Of a DNA stretch of 64,000 bases, positions 27,460 through 39,700 are shown one piece after another. Position 1 is the first letter of the stretch; every line of letters starts with the position of its first letter. The translations under genes were made by a program, and so were the position numbers. The notes beneath the pieces are model-generated. The model made no database searches and was not told the origin of the DNA. It saw only the letters and a list, made by a program, of their open reading frames with translations. The DNA comes from Callaeas wilsoni (Eukaryota > Chordata > Aves > Passeriformes > Callaeidae). The stretch covers positions 62,001-126,000 of the forward strand of contig VWPU01012724.1 of the NCBI GenBank assembly GCA_013398955.1, given 5' to 3'.

Positions 27460-30400
27460 GGAAGAGAATTTGACCAACCTGTTTTCAAAGATATACAGTG
27501 AGAGGAGACGTAGCTCCAGAGCCTCACTAGACAATTTTTTCCATGTCTTCAGTACCCTTATTATTAAAAAAATTACTAACATCTAATCTGAATTTTCCTT
27601 ACTGAAATTTAGGCCCATTGGTACCTTTCCCTGACACAGTAAACAGTTTATTCCCTTCTTCATTAATAATAAAGAGTTATAACATGAGTTCATTACTCAA
27701 GACAGGAAACTACTAACATATGGTACCAGAAAGGAAAAATTTTTAGTAAAACATAAAGAAAAGAAGAGATTAACCATGATAATAATTCTGTTTTAGAAGA
27801 AGCTATATTAATAGCATAGAAATTCAGCATTAAAGAGAGAAGAAATAGCTCAGTTAAATTAAATATTCTCCGGCTGTTCAGTTTGGACAAATTTCATGTA
27901 AAAATATTTTAAAACCTGGCTGAAGTACAACAATTAAATTACTATCTCTAGGAGCTCATGGAAAAACAAAATATCTAGAAAAAAAAACATAGGACATATC
28001 TTTAAAAAGGTTGGAAGAAAAGAATTGGGGAACTTTTGATTAAGATAAATTCCTAGAGAAGTATTAGAATAAAAAATATCATAAGTGCAAAGACAGCACA
28101 AAAAATAAATCACAATTAGGACAGGTTCTTTCTATTAGTAAGTCACATGCAATCAAAGTAATGTGCAACTTTAGCAGAATTTTGTGCCCTGTGAATAGTT
28201 GAAAGGCAATAGAATTTATAAATTATGAAGATCTTGGCAGGATCTCATGTTGAATTTTCACAAGGATATGAGGCAACCAAGATCAAAATCTGCAAAAGGT
28301 GTGCAACTGATAGTCACAGTACTGCTACATGGTTAACAAGGCTCCATATCACTCTGCTCAGTATTGTTGGAGGTTTTCATTAATCATCTAAATAATGCAA
28401 GAGAAAGTCTATTGTTATTAAATTCAAAGATGTCAGCAAGCTGGGTTGTAGGAATGAATGGACTCTGAAGGATCTTAAGATATTGCTACTCAGCGGTGAT
28501 TAATATCCAGTTGTGCAGAGCAATTCCTGGGATGGCAAACCTCAGTATAAGCATCCTTACTGTGCTAATCTTAGAAGTATTTAGAGCATTACAAGACTGT
28601 TAAGTGGAAACAGAAATATTAAAATTCATGGTCGTTTCTGTTTTATACAAACAGCACTGGAAGGAGGAAAGTGCTACAATACAAAAACACACAAGATTTA
28701 CGTTGCGTTTCAGGCTGTTTCCAAAGTTACTGTGTAAAGCTTTCATGTTCTGATGTAATATACTGGTCTAATCAACAAAAATGAGGATAAAACAGAAGTA
28801 CAAGGTCACAGCAAGCACTTAGAAATGGATTTAAGTCAGGCTTAAGGATACAACTCATTCTCATTCACCATTAGAAGTCTACTGAACACAAAATTACATC
28901 TGAGATAGCTGCCTAGAGCACCTTTATAGCCAATAAGCAGACACGAAGTAGAGTTTATCTCATCCTAGGATACACACCTGACCATGAGTCATACTCTAGT
29001 GCTGGACTCTTCTCTCCATGAATCATAAGGGAGACTGCACAACTAGCTCTACCCAGGCATCTGAAGTTAAAGAAGTGTTGTTTTGTCCTCAGTATTCAGG
29101 CAGAAGCTCTGAATCATCCATACTGTCAGAAGAACATCAGTGGTGACACAGTTCTGGGGTTTTTTTAAGTCTAGGCTACTGCAAAACAAATGAAGACCTC
29201 AGGCTGCTGTTTTCAGTCTAGATTTCTGTTGCCAGTTAGGCAGAAGCTGGTACAGGAAGGTCATGCAGAGTCGTAAATGTGCCTTAATAACTCTGAGGTC
29301 ATTTTTTTCCAAAGTACGCAGCTGACATCCTGGCTTTCCAAGCTTTCTGTGGTTTCTGCAATTAGAGAAACTGATTTCTGTGCTACTTTTGGATAAAATT
29401 CCCTGTTTGATCCCCTTCTGCCACAGTTCACTTGTCTGTCAGGTGGTTTGGGGGAGGGCAACATTCTCATGGCTCTTGGTAACATGGTTAGGACTGTTCA
29501 AACTCTCCCACCAACATCAGTCTTGCCTTTGTCTTCAGTAGCACTGAAATTTCACTCACACAGGTTTTGGGCATGGATGAAAATAAGGTGTGATGTTCAG
29601 CATTGTACACAGACAGAGAACTCAAAAAAGGGACTCTTCTTCCCAAGTTCCTCTTTAATATACATTTTCAGTAGAGACATACTCTGTATGATTATTGTCA
29701 CAAACCTATAAAAATTTATCTTTAACCACTAAAATGGGTAATAAAATCATTCAAGCACCTTAGGGAGACCAGAATAAAACAGCTACCACCTGTTCTTCAG
29801 AAAGGTACCTTCTCATGTTATGCCCATTTGCTACTGATACCCGCTTTTGAATGCAGCTTTCAAATACTGCTTAACACTGTGTACCCAGAGGTAAACTGAG
29901 CTAGTTCTTCCAAGTGGGAGGGTTGAGGACTGTCAGTGGTTACTTTTCACCAATACTCTTGATTGGTAGGTGAGACAAGAGAACACTCTGTGTTTCGGGG
30001 GTAATTGTGTACATATACCTTTCATTCCATACAACAGCTACTTCCAACTCTCATTGATTTCAAGACCTCAAAAATCCACAGCAGTGATTTTAGAGGGAAA
30101 ATTAAACATACCATATCATCCTTTCTCCTGTTTCATTCATGTGCTGATGACAAATGTGGCTGCAAATGTAACATATAAAACATTACCCTTTGATCTAAAG
30201 GATTACTGATACCTGAGTGAAATACAGGGTTACAAATGAAGTTTTGCAAATTTTTGCCTGATTTTAAAGGCAAACTGAGTGACTTTGTAAAGGATCATGA
30301 ACTTAACCTTACAGACCATACATACAACAGTATAGTAAGTTATATGACAGCAAGTAGAATAGAGTACAGTAGCCCTTGAAACATCCACAAGTGGGTTTCT

Positions 30401-32028
30401 GAGAATGAGAAGGTGGGGTTGTGCAATACTGGGGCCATAGCTCCAGCTCTGACTACTTTATATTTCTTCTTTGGCAGTAGATGTTTTGACCTTCATGGGA
30501 GACTTAACTTTTCGACGACTTCTCTTTGATTTAATGATTTCCCTCATTTCTCTAACAATATATAGTATTTATGAAGGTTTCAACCTTGGATTTACTTTTT
30601 TTCTCACAGTAGCCCATTCTTCTCAGATGCATGAGTTTCTGAAAATCAGATAAAACCCCAATATCAATACTTTCTGCACTTAAGGAAAGAAAAATCTAGT
30701 CATGTCACCAGATACTGCTAATGTGCTGTGCCAGCAGAATACATGAAAAAGGCATGATTTTGAGTGCCTGGAAAGAATGGTCCCAAAGGATGAATAAATG
30801 GTTTCTTCCCCTCTTTTCTGAAGATAAGTAGAAACACATGATTACAACTTATGATCCCTGGAAAGCATAGGTACTGGGCTGCTAATTTCCCAAGGTGTTA
30901 TCACTCATGTCCTTGGCATAGTGGCAGAAATAAAGAGCTCTGCTGTGGGTTAAATATTTGGGGTTTAGTGCCATGCTGCTAATACCATCCAAAAAACCCC
31001 TAAAGCACAACATATACCCGCATGAGGAATTTATTGGTATATGTTTAAATTCTCACCAATACTGTGTTGCTTTCTGTCCTTGGAGTAATTATCACACCTA
31101 GTTTTCAAAGACTACACTAGAGAAACTTGAAGTAATCCCAAAATTGCTCTGCACACAAAATTCAGCCTTCACAAAGAATGTCTAAGATTCCAAGGCTCCC
31201 AGGAAAATGGAGATCACATAACAGTTCTCCAGATACTGATCAGACAGAGGAGAGATGAAAAAATTTGCCTATGTATGCAGTCAAAAGACTGTTGACCATC
31301 AATTGTCCCTTCTTTCAAAGCACAAAATGGAAATTGAAAAATAGGTTTCTGTACCTAATGACCAATATATAAAAGAATATGTTATGCCGTACTTGCCCAT
31401 TTATTTTTCATTTAGCATTCCATACCTGTTGTAATACAAAATAGTCACCTGAAATAACTAGAGCTTCTGACATCTACCATGGAGGTTATTGTTTTCCTAA
31501 AGGTGCTCTGCTTTAAGAATGAGTTGGTAAAACAAAAGTAGAAGAAAGTAAACGCAGATAAATATTGGAAGGATTATACCATATCAGTACCACCTAATCA
31601 ACATATACACTTTCAATTATAATTATATAGCATTAATTTCAATCCACCTTTCCACATAATCATGCATAAATATTTTTTTTCTTTTCAGTACATCTCAGAG
31701 TGTTAGCAGAACCCAATTCAAGTAACTAAACTTATCCATAAAGTTATCCATAATGGTAATAAACCATTAGTGATGTAGTAGTAGGATAAAATAATATTGT
31801 TTGCTTCTGAAGCTGAGATCACTTACAGCATTCCTCCCAATTTTCACATTCAGTAATTTCCTTCATGATGAAATGAAGAGCTTTGAGAATACTGGAAGGG
31901 AGAAAATCACAGGTATTTTCACACAGAGATTCCATCTCTGATACTGTTCCAATTTCCCTTTGTAATACAGACATTTACCTCCACAGTAACTTCATGGTGG
32001 GAAGGGGAGAGAAGCATTCTTCCATTAG

Positions 32029-32054
32029 TTTAAAGGTCCAGGTGGACCTTTAAA
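32029..32054. repeat. Perfect inverted repeat, 12-bp arms
   Basis: TTTAAAGGTCCA, then GG, then TGGACCTTTAAA: the arms are exact reverse complements with a 2-bp spacer. It could form a cruciform or a compact hairpin in RNA. No flanking target duplication was noticed, so nothing shows that it is a transposon end. Confidence 0.95.
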
Positions 32055-33396
32055 AGCTATATTACTTCATGGGATTCCTAAACTGGCAAATATTTTCTGC
32101 TTTCCTCACTGCTTAGTGAAACAGTATAATGCAAAGTAAATATAAATTAATTATTTTAGTAAAAATGCCTGAGGGTAATTTTTAAGAAAGAAAAACAACA
32201 AGTTCAACAATAATGAGATGCTAAAACTTAAGTGCAATCACAGCTTCAATATCCCTGACAGATACCTAACTTCAAATTTGTTTAAATCTTAAATGCTTAG
32301 AAACTTTTGACAAAGTATTTCATCCTTTTTCTCAAAAACAATGTGAGGGTAGCTCATTAGTTCATTTAAACCTCAAGAACCTATTATATTAGGTACTGGA
32401 ATAATAGACTTCATCTAGATGTATTGCAGGAATACAGATCTGGATGCAGCCACAGCTCTGGATAGATCAGCTTAAATATGACAACATCACAGAGCCAGGT
32501 TCCATAACCTGACTCAAGAACTGGGCTGTGATTAGATTATGGTTGGGCTTTAGTCTAAAGCCTGCAAGAAGGAGCATTTGACTCAGTAGCCAAAATTAAG
32601 TAGAATCTGTATTCCTAATTCACTGTTTGTCTTCATCTTCCAGGGAAAAATAAATAAAAACAAAAGCAAACAAATAGACAAACAAAAATTCTCTTATATT
32701 CTTTAGGAAAAAAAACCTGCAGGAAACAAACAAAGAAAGAAAATATTATTAGGATAAAACTGACAAAATAAAGTTTGAATCTTTTATTATGTAAGTTGAA
32801 GAATTGCTAAGAAATGCATATGATATAGTGACTGCGGTTATTCTGGTCAGTTAGAAAATGCAAATCTCTTCCAACAGCAGTTGAACACATTCTGTGAAGC
32901 ACTCAGTTTCAGGACCATTTCTCTGAATACATTTTGCAGAGGAAAGGGAAAGTAGAAATTTCCAGACATCGCCAACAAAATTACTGGCATTTCCTTTCCT
33001 TCCTTTAAAGCTTTCACTGCCTTGGGTTTTCAGCTTCACATCTCTTACTGGTGATGCTTTGATGCACTGCTGGTGAAATAATTGAAGCCTAAGCATGAAG
33101 AAAACTTAAAGCCTAAATTCAGGAGTGCATGAATAAATATGCTGATTAAAGAAAGACAAATTCTATCATTTCCTTCATTATTATGGATTTCTGCAACAAA
33201 AAGAAAAAAAGAAAGGAGCAATCAGGGACTGACTTTAAAATACAGCACCCTTTGACATATGACTAAGCATCTCTTTTCTGCTGCTCAAATCTTGAGTACA
33301 GGAAGAAACTAATGGAAAAATTCCGTGTGATCCTTCAAGCTCATTGTTGCCAGCTGCACTTTTTCCTGCTCTTATCAAAACTTACTGTTAAATTTA

Positions 33397-33826
33397 TGTC
33401 CTGGTTCTGGCCAGGACATGTTTAATTCTTGCAGCAGGCAGGAGCAGGCATGTCCAGGACCCTGAGATTATTTTATACTGCATCATGTCATTGCTGAGGG
33501 GGTGGGGAAGAGTCTCTTCTGGGAAGAACGGGTTCCTTCTGGTCAAGTAAGCGTGATGGAGGGAGAAGTGGCGTAAACCCAATCCTGAGCATTTTGAATT
33601 TGAATCACTCACCTCTCTCTTGTACACTTTTGTTATTCATATTTTTGCTGTTAGCGTTTGTTTTCTTATCTCATTGCTGTTTCCAGTAAATTATTCTTCT
33701 CTCTTGATCTTTGCCTTTTGTGCCTCCAATTCTCCTCTCCATCCTGCCACAGCGAGTGAATGAGCGTGGTTTGGAGAGTCTTAGTGGGAGCACTAAACTG
33801 GGGAATGCCATTCCTAAACCACAGCA
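33397..33826 (+). mobile_element. Solo LTR of an avian endogenous retrovirus
   Basis: The left end TGTCCTGGTTCTGG matches the start of a common bird LTR type. The right end carries the matching U5-like series: a 'ccaattctcctctccatcctgcc' block (in two parts), GAGTGAATGAGCG and a terminal CTAAACCACAGCA. It therefore begins TG and ends CA on the plus strand. A variant poly(A) signal AGTAAA lies at 33,685-33,690. No internal retroviral sequence adjoins either end, which fits recombination to a solo LTR. Flanks (ATTTA left, GTTTG right) do not form a clear target duplication, suggesting age or slightly wrong ends. Confidence 0.75.
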
Positions 33827-36154
33827 GTTTGTCACATAAGCAATGCAATTAACACCACCTGTGTGAAGTGACATTTGTTGCAAGACAGAGCCTGCCTGCT
33901 CCGCACATCGCTTCAGCATCAGGGGCAGAATGCTTGTGCTGCAACATGTTAATGCTCCCTCTTCCCTTCTAAAAACCAGCACGGTGAGAAACACAGTCAA
34001 GCTCTGGGAGGTGAAATGAGTCATACAGTGCCTGCTGCTTTCTGCCTTTGTTACAGTGAGATAAAGGTCAGCAATATTAAGGTTTAACTTACACCATAAA
34101 CAGGCTCAAACTTATTCTATTGTCACTCATTTATTTTTTCTTTTTTTTTTTTTGCTTATACTATCATCCTTCTTGTTAGAGCAGAAATTCTTACATCAGT
34201 CCTGATATGAAATCAAACAGGAAACTAACTCCTGGAAAAGTCTGGAAGAGTGAAAAAGTTCATAGATAATTTTTTAATGTCATCTTACCTCAAACAAAGT
34301 TGTACCTAGATCTCAGGAAAACACTAAGGAAAAAAAAACAAATCCAGCATAAAATATTGTCCAAAAAGTTGATTATCAAATATATTGAACTATTAAGTGT
34401 AACGCCAGTCTTTTCAAAGCTTTTTCATGCTTTTATGTGACATATTTATCACTTTTAATAACGTCAGTACACCCCACCTCCAGAAAAGTGACCAGTGAAA
34501 TGGCATTTAATGTACATCCGTGGATATTTAACAGCTCAAATGCCTATTCATGTCTACCTCAGGAAACTGAATGATGGATCTTCCTCTGGGTATGATCAGC
34601 GATTCATCATTGATGGTCAAGGAGTTCCAGGTCACTAATAAATGCTCTATCTGTCTATGTGAGTATTTGCTTCCACAAGATGAGGCTGAGGCACCTTCTT
34701 TAGTGCTCTAGAAACCCTCAGAAAATAAACCGTCAGACAAGTGTTGTTCATCCAACAAAAGAATATAAACAAGCAATTCCTGTGCATGTTTGGAGAGAAG
34801 TCCAAAGGTCAAGGAATGTGACTAGAGTCTTGAGGGCAGGACCAAGATAGAGTGCCTGCATAAAAGTGAGAGTAATAACATAGTGCATAACTTGCACTAT
34901 GTAGGATGTGCGACTTTCCTATTTTCAGTGGAGCATTTCTCCTTCAAACAAGGCAAAAAAAAAAAAAGGGACAAACCAAAAAAAAACAAAAAAAAAAAAA
35001 AAAAGAGGAAGAAAGGGAGAATAATTCAATGTGATAGTGAAACTCCAGGATGGTCTAGAGCTGGGTGAAGGCTGAAAACACATTGCAATGATGTAAATAT
35101 TGCCAAGGAGAATATATATCAAATGACTAGGGGCAAAGTATGAAATGGAACAGGACAACCAACTACTCAGATGACAGACTGGAGCAGAGGTGGTATCTTC
35201 CCTGATGGTCTGAGGTTCCATACTGTGGAACAGAAGGACAATGTCACCTCAGCAGGGATCAGTGAAAGACAGACCAGGAGTGGGTTCAGCCAGTGATGGT
35301 GGAACAGCTTTGGTCAAAGTCACTCTTGGCAGCACCAGAAACACAGAGAGGAATGGGATTTTCCCCAGATATGGTACTCTTTGCCTCAGCCTGGCAGCAT
35401 GAAGCCACAGAAGGTGGGGCAGCACAAGTCAGATTATGTATCTTACAATCTCCTGCAGATCCCAGAGAAGCTGAAAGGTCCCTGGGTCACCATACAGTTT
35501 TAGAAGTCTATCTTTAGTGACACAAAACTACTTACTAAGTATGCTTTTATCACCTTCATCCTAGAACTAGGATCTTAGATATGAAATGCAGATGCAGCAA
35601 GTGGGACAGCACCTTTTGCTGGCTGCCTAAATTTACTCCCTGTTCTTACTGCTTACAATTCTTCCAGACCGACACCATCCGCAAGGATGCCAAATATTTT
35701 TGACATTGATATAACATTGTTTGGGTCATACATAAGAGGAGCTCTCGTGCCTGCAATTTACCCTTTGTCTCCAGGACCTATTCAGTTTTTCATAAGAATC
35801 ACACATGCTATGTTAATAAAGTTCAGAAATTCCATACTCCACATTTTTTTCTAAATTACTTCACAACTGCCCACCTCCCTGCTTCCTTTGGTCACTTTGG
35901 GAAGTTCATGCAATCACAGCCACTAAATGAAGAATGCTGTCCAATGTAACGTGAACAGAAAGTCCTCCAACTTTCCATTCCTGCTCAGTAACCTACAAGT
36001 ACCTTCTTATCTTCCAACTTGACAAACTGGGGAAGGGGGAAAAAGTCAGTGAAGATCCCAACTACACATAAAATTACAATGGCTTTAAGATCATTCTGTG
36101 AAGCCAAAGCAGAGCACAGCAGGGATGCTCATTCAGTTTCCAAGTAGCCTGTTT
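33827..36154. other. Unique sequence with A-rich tract, no gene recognised
   Basis: No coding exon or dispersed repeat was identified. An A-rich tract at 34,955-35,020 produces a lysine-rich ORF on the plus strand and a Phe-rich ORF on the minus strand, both artefacts. Confidence 0.55.
34955..35020 (+). repeat. Interrupted poly(A) tract
   Basis: An A13 run, a short GGGACAAACC spacer, further A runs interrupted by one C, then GAGGAAGAAAGGGA. This is purine-rich low complexity. No AATAAA lies immediately upstream. Confidence 0.9.
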
Positions 36155-36700
36155 TCATAGAAACACAGAATAATATAGGCTACAGTTACCTAGTCCAAAC
36201 ACTTGCTCAGGGAAGGCCTGATTAGATGAGGTTGCTCAGGCCCATCAAGCCCTGGAAACAGTGGAGATTCTGCAGTCTTCCAGGCAATCTGTTCCTGTAT
36301 GTAATAGCACTCATGGTAAAAAACTGTATCTGATAAGAATTTCCCATTTTTTAAGCTTTTGTCCTTTGCATGTCATCCAACCATTGCACGCTACTAAAAG
36401 GACTCTGGCTCCATCTTCTCTATATTTTCCAATTAGTCAGTTGAAGGAACAGGAAGATCTCTCCCAAACCTTCCCTTACCTAGTCATCTCATATTTCATG
36501 TGCTCTACTTCCCTGGCAATCTTGATGGCCCTTTAATGGACTGATTCCCATATGTCAATCCCTTATTTTGGGAAACTGAAAAATTGACACCATACTCCAG
36601 ATACAGCCTCACAAGTGTCACAGAGGTGAAAGATCACTTCCCTGGAACTGCTGGATGTATTCATGCTGATACAACCCAGGAAGTGGTTGGTCTTTGGTGC
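36155..36700 (-). mobile_element. Old CR1 LINE 3' region, 5'-truncated
   Basis: Plus-strand reading runs from TCATAGAAACACAGAA (degraded avian tail) through 'gaggttgctcaggcccatc', 'ttccaggcaatctgttcc', 'ttgatggccctttaatgga', 'accatactccagatacagcc', 'tcacaagtgtcacagagg', 'gatcacttccctgg' and 'acaacccaggaagtggttgg'. These occur in the order expected for the reverse complement of a CR1 3' end, extending further into the element than the 15.3-kb copy. Substitutions and small gaps are frequent, so it is older. It points to the minus strand and has no usable reverse-transcriptase frame. The right end is approximate. Confidence 0.85.
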
Positions 36701-39700
36701 TTTAATTGATTTGCCTTCTTTTTAAATTTAATTTTTAATTTTATTTCTATTCTAAGTAGATTTCAATTCTATTTCTAAATCTTTAGTTCACTGGAACTCA
36801 AAATAAGACATTCAAAATTGAAACAACACCCTGCACAGGGGTTGTCAGTGCTTTAAATACAACCAGGAGGAACTGGTTCAGTTTCTGCACAGACTTACAC
36901 CTGAGTCTTTGTTTATAACCTAGAGTTGTGCTAATTTTACCAGCATGATTTTACCTCTTACTCTGTGGACACAAATCAGCTTAAGAGCATTTCAGCAATT
37001 AAACTGAAGATATTTTCAAGCCACTGCCAGTGGAATGACTTCTTACATACCTTAGGGGCAAATGAGAGTTAAGTTCCAAGAGGTGCCAGATAGAAGTTAT
37101 GTCAACAGCAATAAATGCAGTGCACACTGGTAGTAATCCCCCACCACCTGGACCCATACAATAAACCCTGTCATGAAAGTGCAAAGACTTTTTTAACTAG
37201 TGATACTTTTCAAATTAGCCAGTCCATGGCTTAAATAATGACTTACTTTTTCACAGAAAAAGGCATCATACTAATTTATTTCTTTAAGAATAGTAGACAT
37301 GAAGATCTCTCAAATAGCAGGAAATTATGTTTTTTTCTGAAACCACTTTAATAAAAACAAAGACATTAAAGTTTTATGCTGAACATTCTAAAACGCTGAA
37401 GTATTAATTCAGGGTAATAACTCCTATAAGCATTACTGAATTAAGTATTTTAAATTACAATTTTCAAAAAATGGCAGTGGGTATATTACAAAACTGAAAA
37501 TAAATTTCACAAAATCTATTCTAAGTATTTTCTATGCAAAGATTTGTGTGAATTATTTAACATTTTCATTAACATTGTCTGGAAAAGTACAATTTCATCT
37601 GACTCATATCTTGAGATCCTTGAAATGTTAAAAGACCTAGTTCTGCAAGTTTTCCTGCATAGGCTGGCCACTAAATGCACACATACACATTTCTAGAACT
37701 CAGAATATTCAGTACTGAAGCTACAAACTAGTGCTGAATGTTAACACCATTTGAATTGCATTATATTTACATTGTTCCCTTCCAAGCACTATACGTTTAT
37801 TCTTCCATACTACATTAAAGAAAAACACAAACTCATAAAATTTTGCCTGGTTTTCATGCTTTTGCAGAAGAATATAAAATTTAGACTTAGAAAGGAAGAC
37901 AGAATTCTATCACAGGAAGGTTTTACTTTAAAAATTCAAGTATATCATGTGCCCAGTTAAACAACAGAAAATAATAGCATTTCTGAGCGCAGCATCTGTT
38001 TTGAAAGAGATACAGCAGACCAAATAATTAAATCAAAAGTATTCAAGCACCACTTAACATTTGACTTGAACTTCAAGTAAAGATTTAAACTATATCTCGT
38101 GTTATCAGGACCATCCAGACCATCTCTAATACATGAGAGAGTGAGACACCGACAGATGATAACAGCTATTGAAAATTAAAGCTGCTTTATTGTTTGCGTC
38201 AAGGAGAAGGCAGTTGATGGGTAGAATTTCCACAGGAACTTTCAGCCTAGATATGCAGAGGGGAAGTATGTGCCTCAGTGAGCCATGAAAGTATCTGAAA
38301 ATGATGAAAATATCTGAAAATACCTGAAATGAAAACATCAATGCTAAAAATATCTTAGATAGATCCTATTTTATTGGTGAGCTTTGCTGACATCTAAACC
38401 TCTACACACACACGCCTCTATCAGTTAAAATTCAGGTCAGTTAGCAGCCAGCGATGAGTGCTGCTGATTATGCTCACAAATGGCTTCAGTTTTCTACTTT
38501 TTAAACCCATGCACTGACCGGGGAAATAAAAAACCTCAGGTATTCCTGTCCCAAATGAATCTAGCCATAAACCCAGTACATGCATTTCTCTTTTTTCAAC
38601 ATTAAACTTTCCAATTGCTACCACTTCTTTTCAGCAGCTCCCAAATAAATGGACTGAATCGAGCCTAATTAATGCATGTGAGTAAACCCCAAATATGGGA
38701 TGTTATTGCATTAACTTAAGATATGCATACCTTTTTTTTCCCACAGGGCTACAAAAATTCCCAACTGCCAAAAATCAGCTAATAGGAAGCAGTGTGAGAA
38801 GTGTGTAGCTTTGCTACAACTCAGCAGACATAAACAATGCAAAGTATTTTGTATGGATTTCCCAAAGGATATATCAAGAACTATCTTCAGCATGTTGAAG
38901 ATTATGAGTAAAGCTTAATTTGGGGTATTAATAGCTATCCTGACAATTTCATCTCTGCAAATGTTATTACTATTATAGGAAAAAAATTTCTATATCCATT
39001 TTGCTGAGGCATTAGCCTAGATTTTCACGTGGTGAGAGGTGCTTCTTACTTGGAATTTAAATTCATTTGCACAGAATGTATTTTGGGGAAAAAAAAAAAA
39101 AGAAGAAAGAATACATTGGTTTCCAGCTTTTTTATGAGATAAAAGAAATACAGATTTTTTTAAGCTTTGCCTTTACTTTTGCACCCATATGTTACAGGTA
39201 CCTGCAATTATGTGAAGGCACATTCAGTATTAACACTTAAATACTTTAACTTCATAATATGCCTATTTACACAGGATATCTGAATGAGGAATTTTGTACT
39301 CACAGTACATCATTACACAAAATCTCACCTAAAATTATTTTGCCCACAAAGCTGTAGCTGTAGAAATGGAGAATATGAATATTTCTAAATGAAACTCCAT
39401 GTCAATATCAACAGTTTTATACTCATTACTGATTTCTTATTACATGATTTCATATCTTATGGTACTCCAGGTAAAAGCCATAATCGCAAGCCATAAATGC
39501 TTGATTTTACAAAGATATGGGACACAGATATAAATGAATAGAAAAATATTTGAAACCACAATATAAAATTACATGTTTTCCATAGAAAATACCTGAGACC
39601 CACTAGTACTACACAGAAAACAAAAGAAATGAAGTGCAAAGGACCTAACAACAAAATCTCCAAAGACGTTACAATGCATTTACTCAGTGAATTAGTACAG

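Larger units (their letters stand above)
24851..33396. other. Unique sequence, no gene recognised
   Basis: I see no gene, RNA or classifiable transposon. An A/C-rich low-complexity tract occupies 27,344-27,459 and a 12-bp-arm inverted repeat lies at 32,029-32,054. All ORFs are short and without motif. Confidence 0.55.

Noticed and set aside
27223..27582. 119-codon minus-strand ORF with a membrane-like Phe/Leu-rich centre
   Set aside because: It is a translation of the A/C-rich low-complexity tract on the opposite strand.
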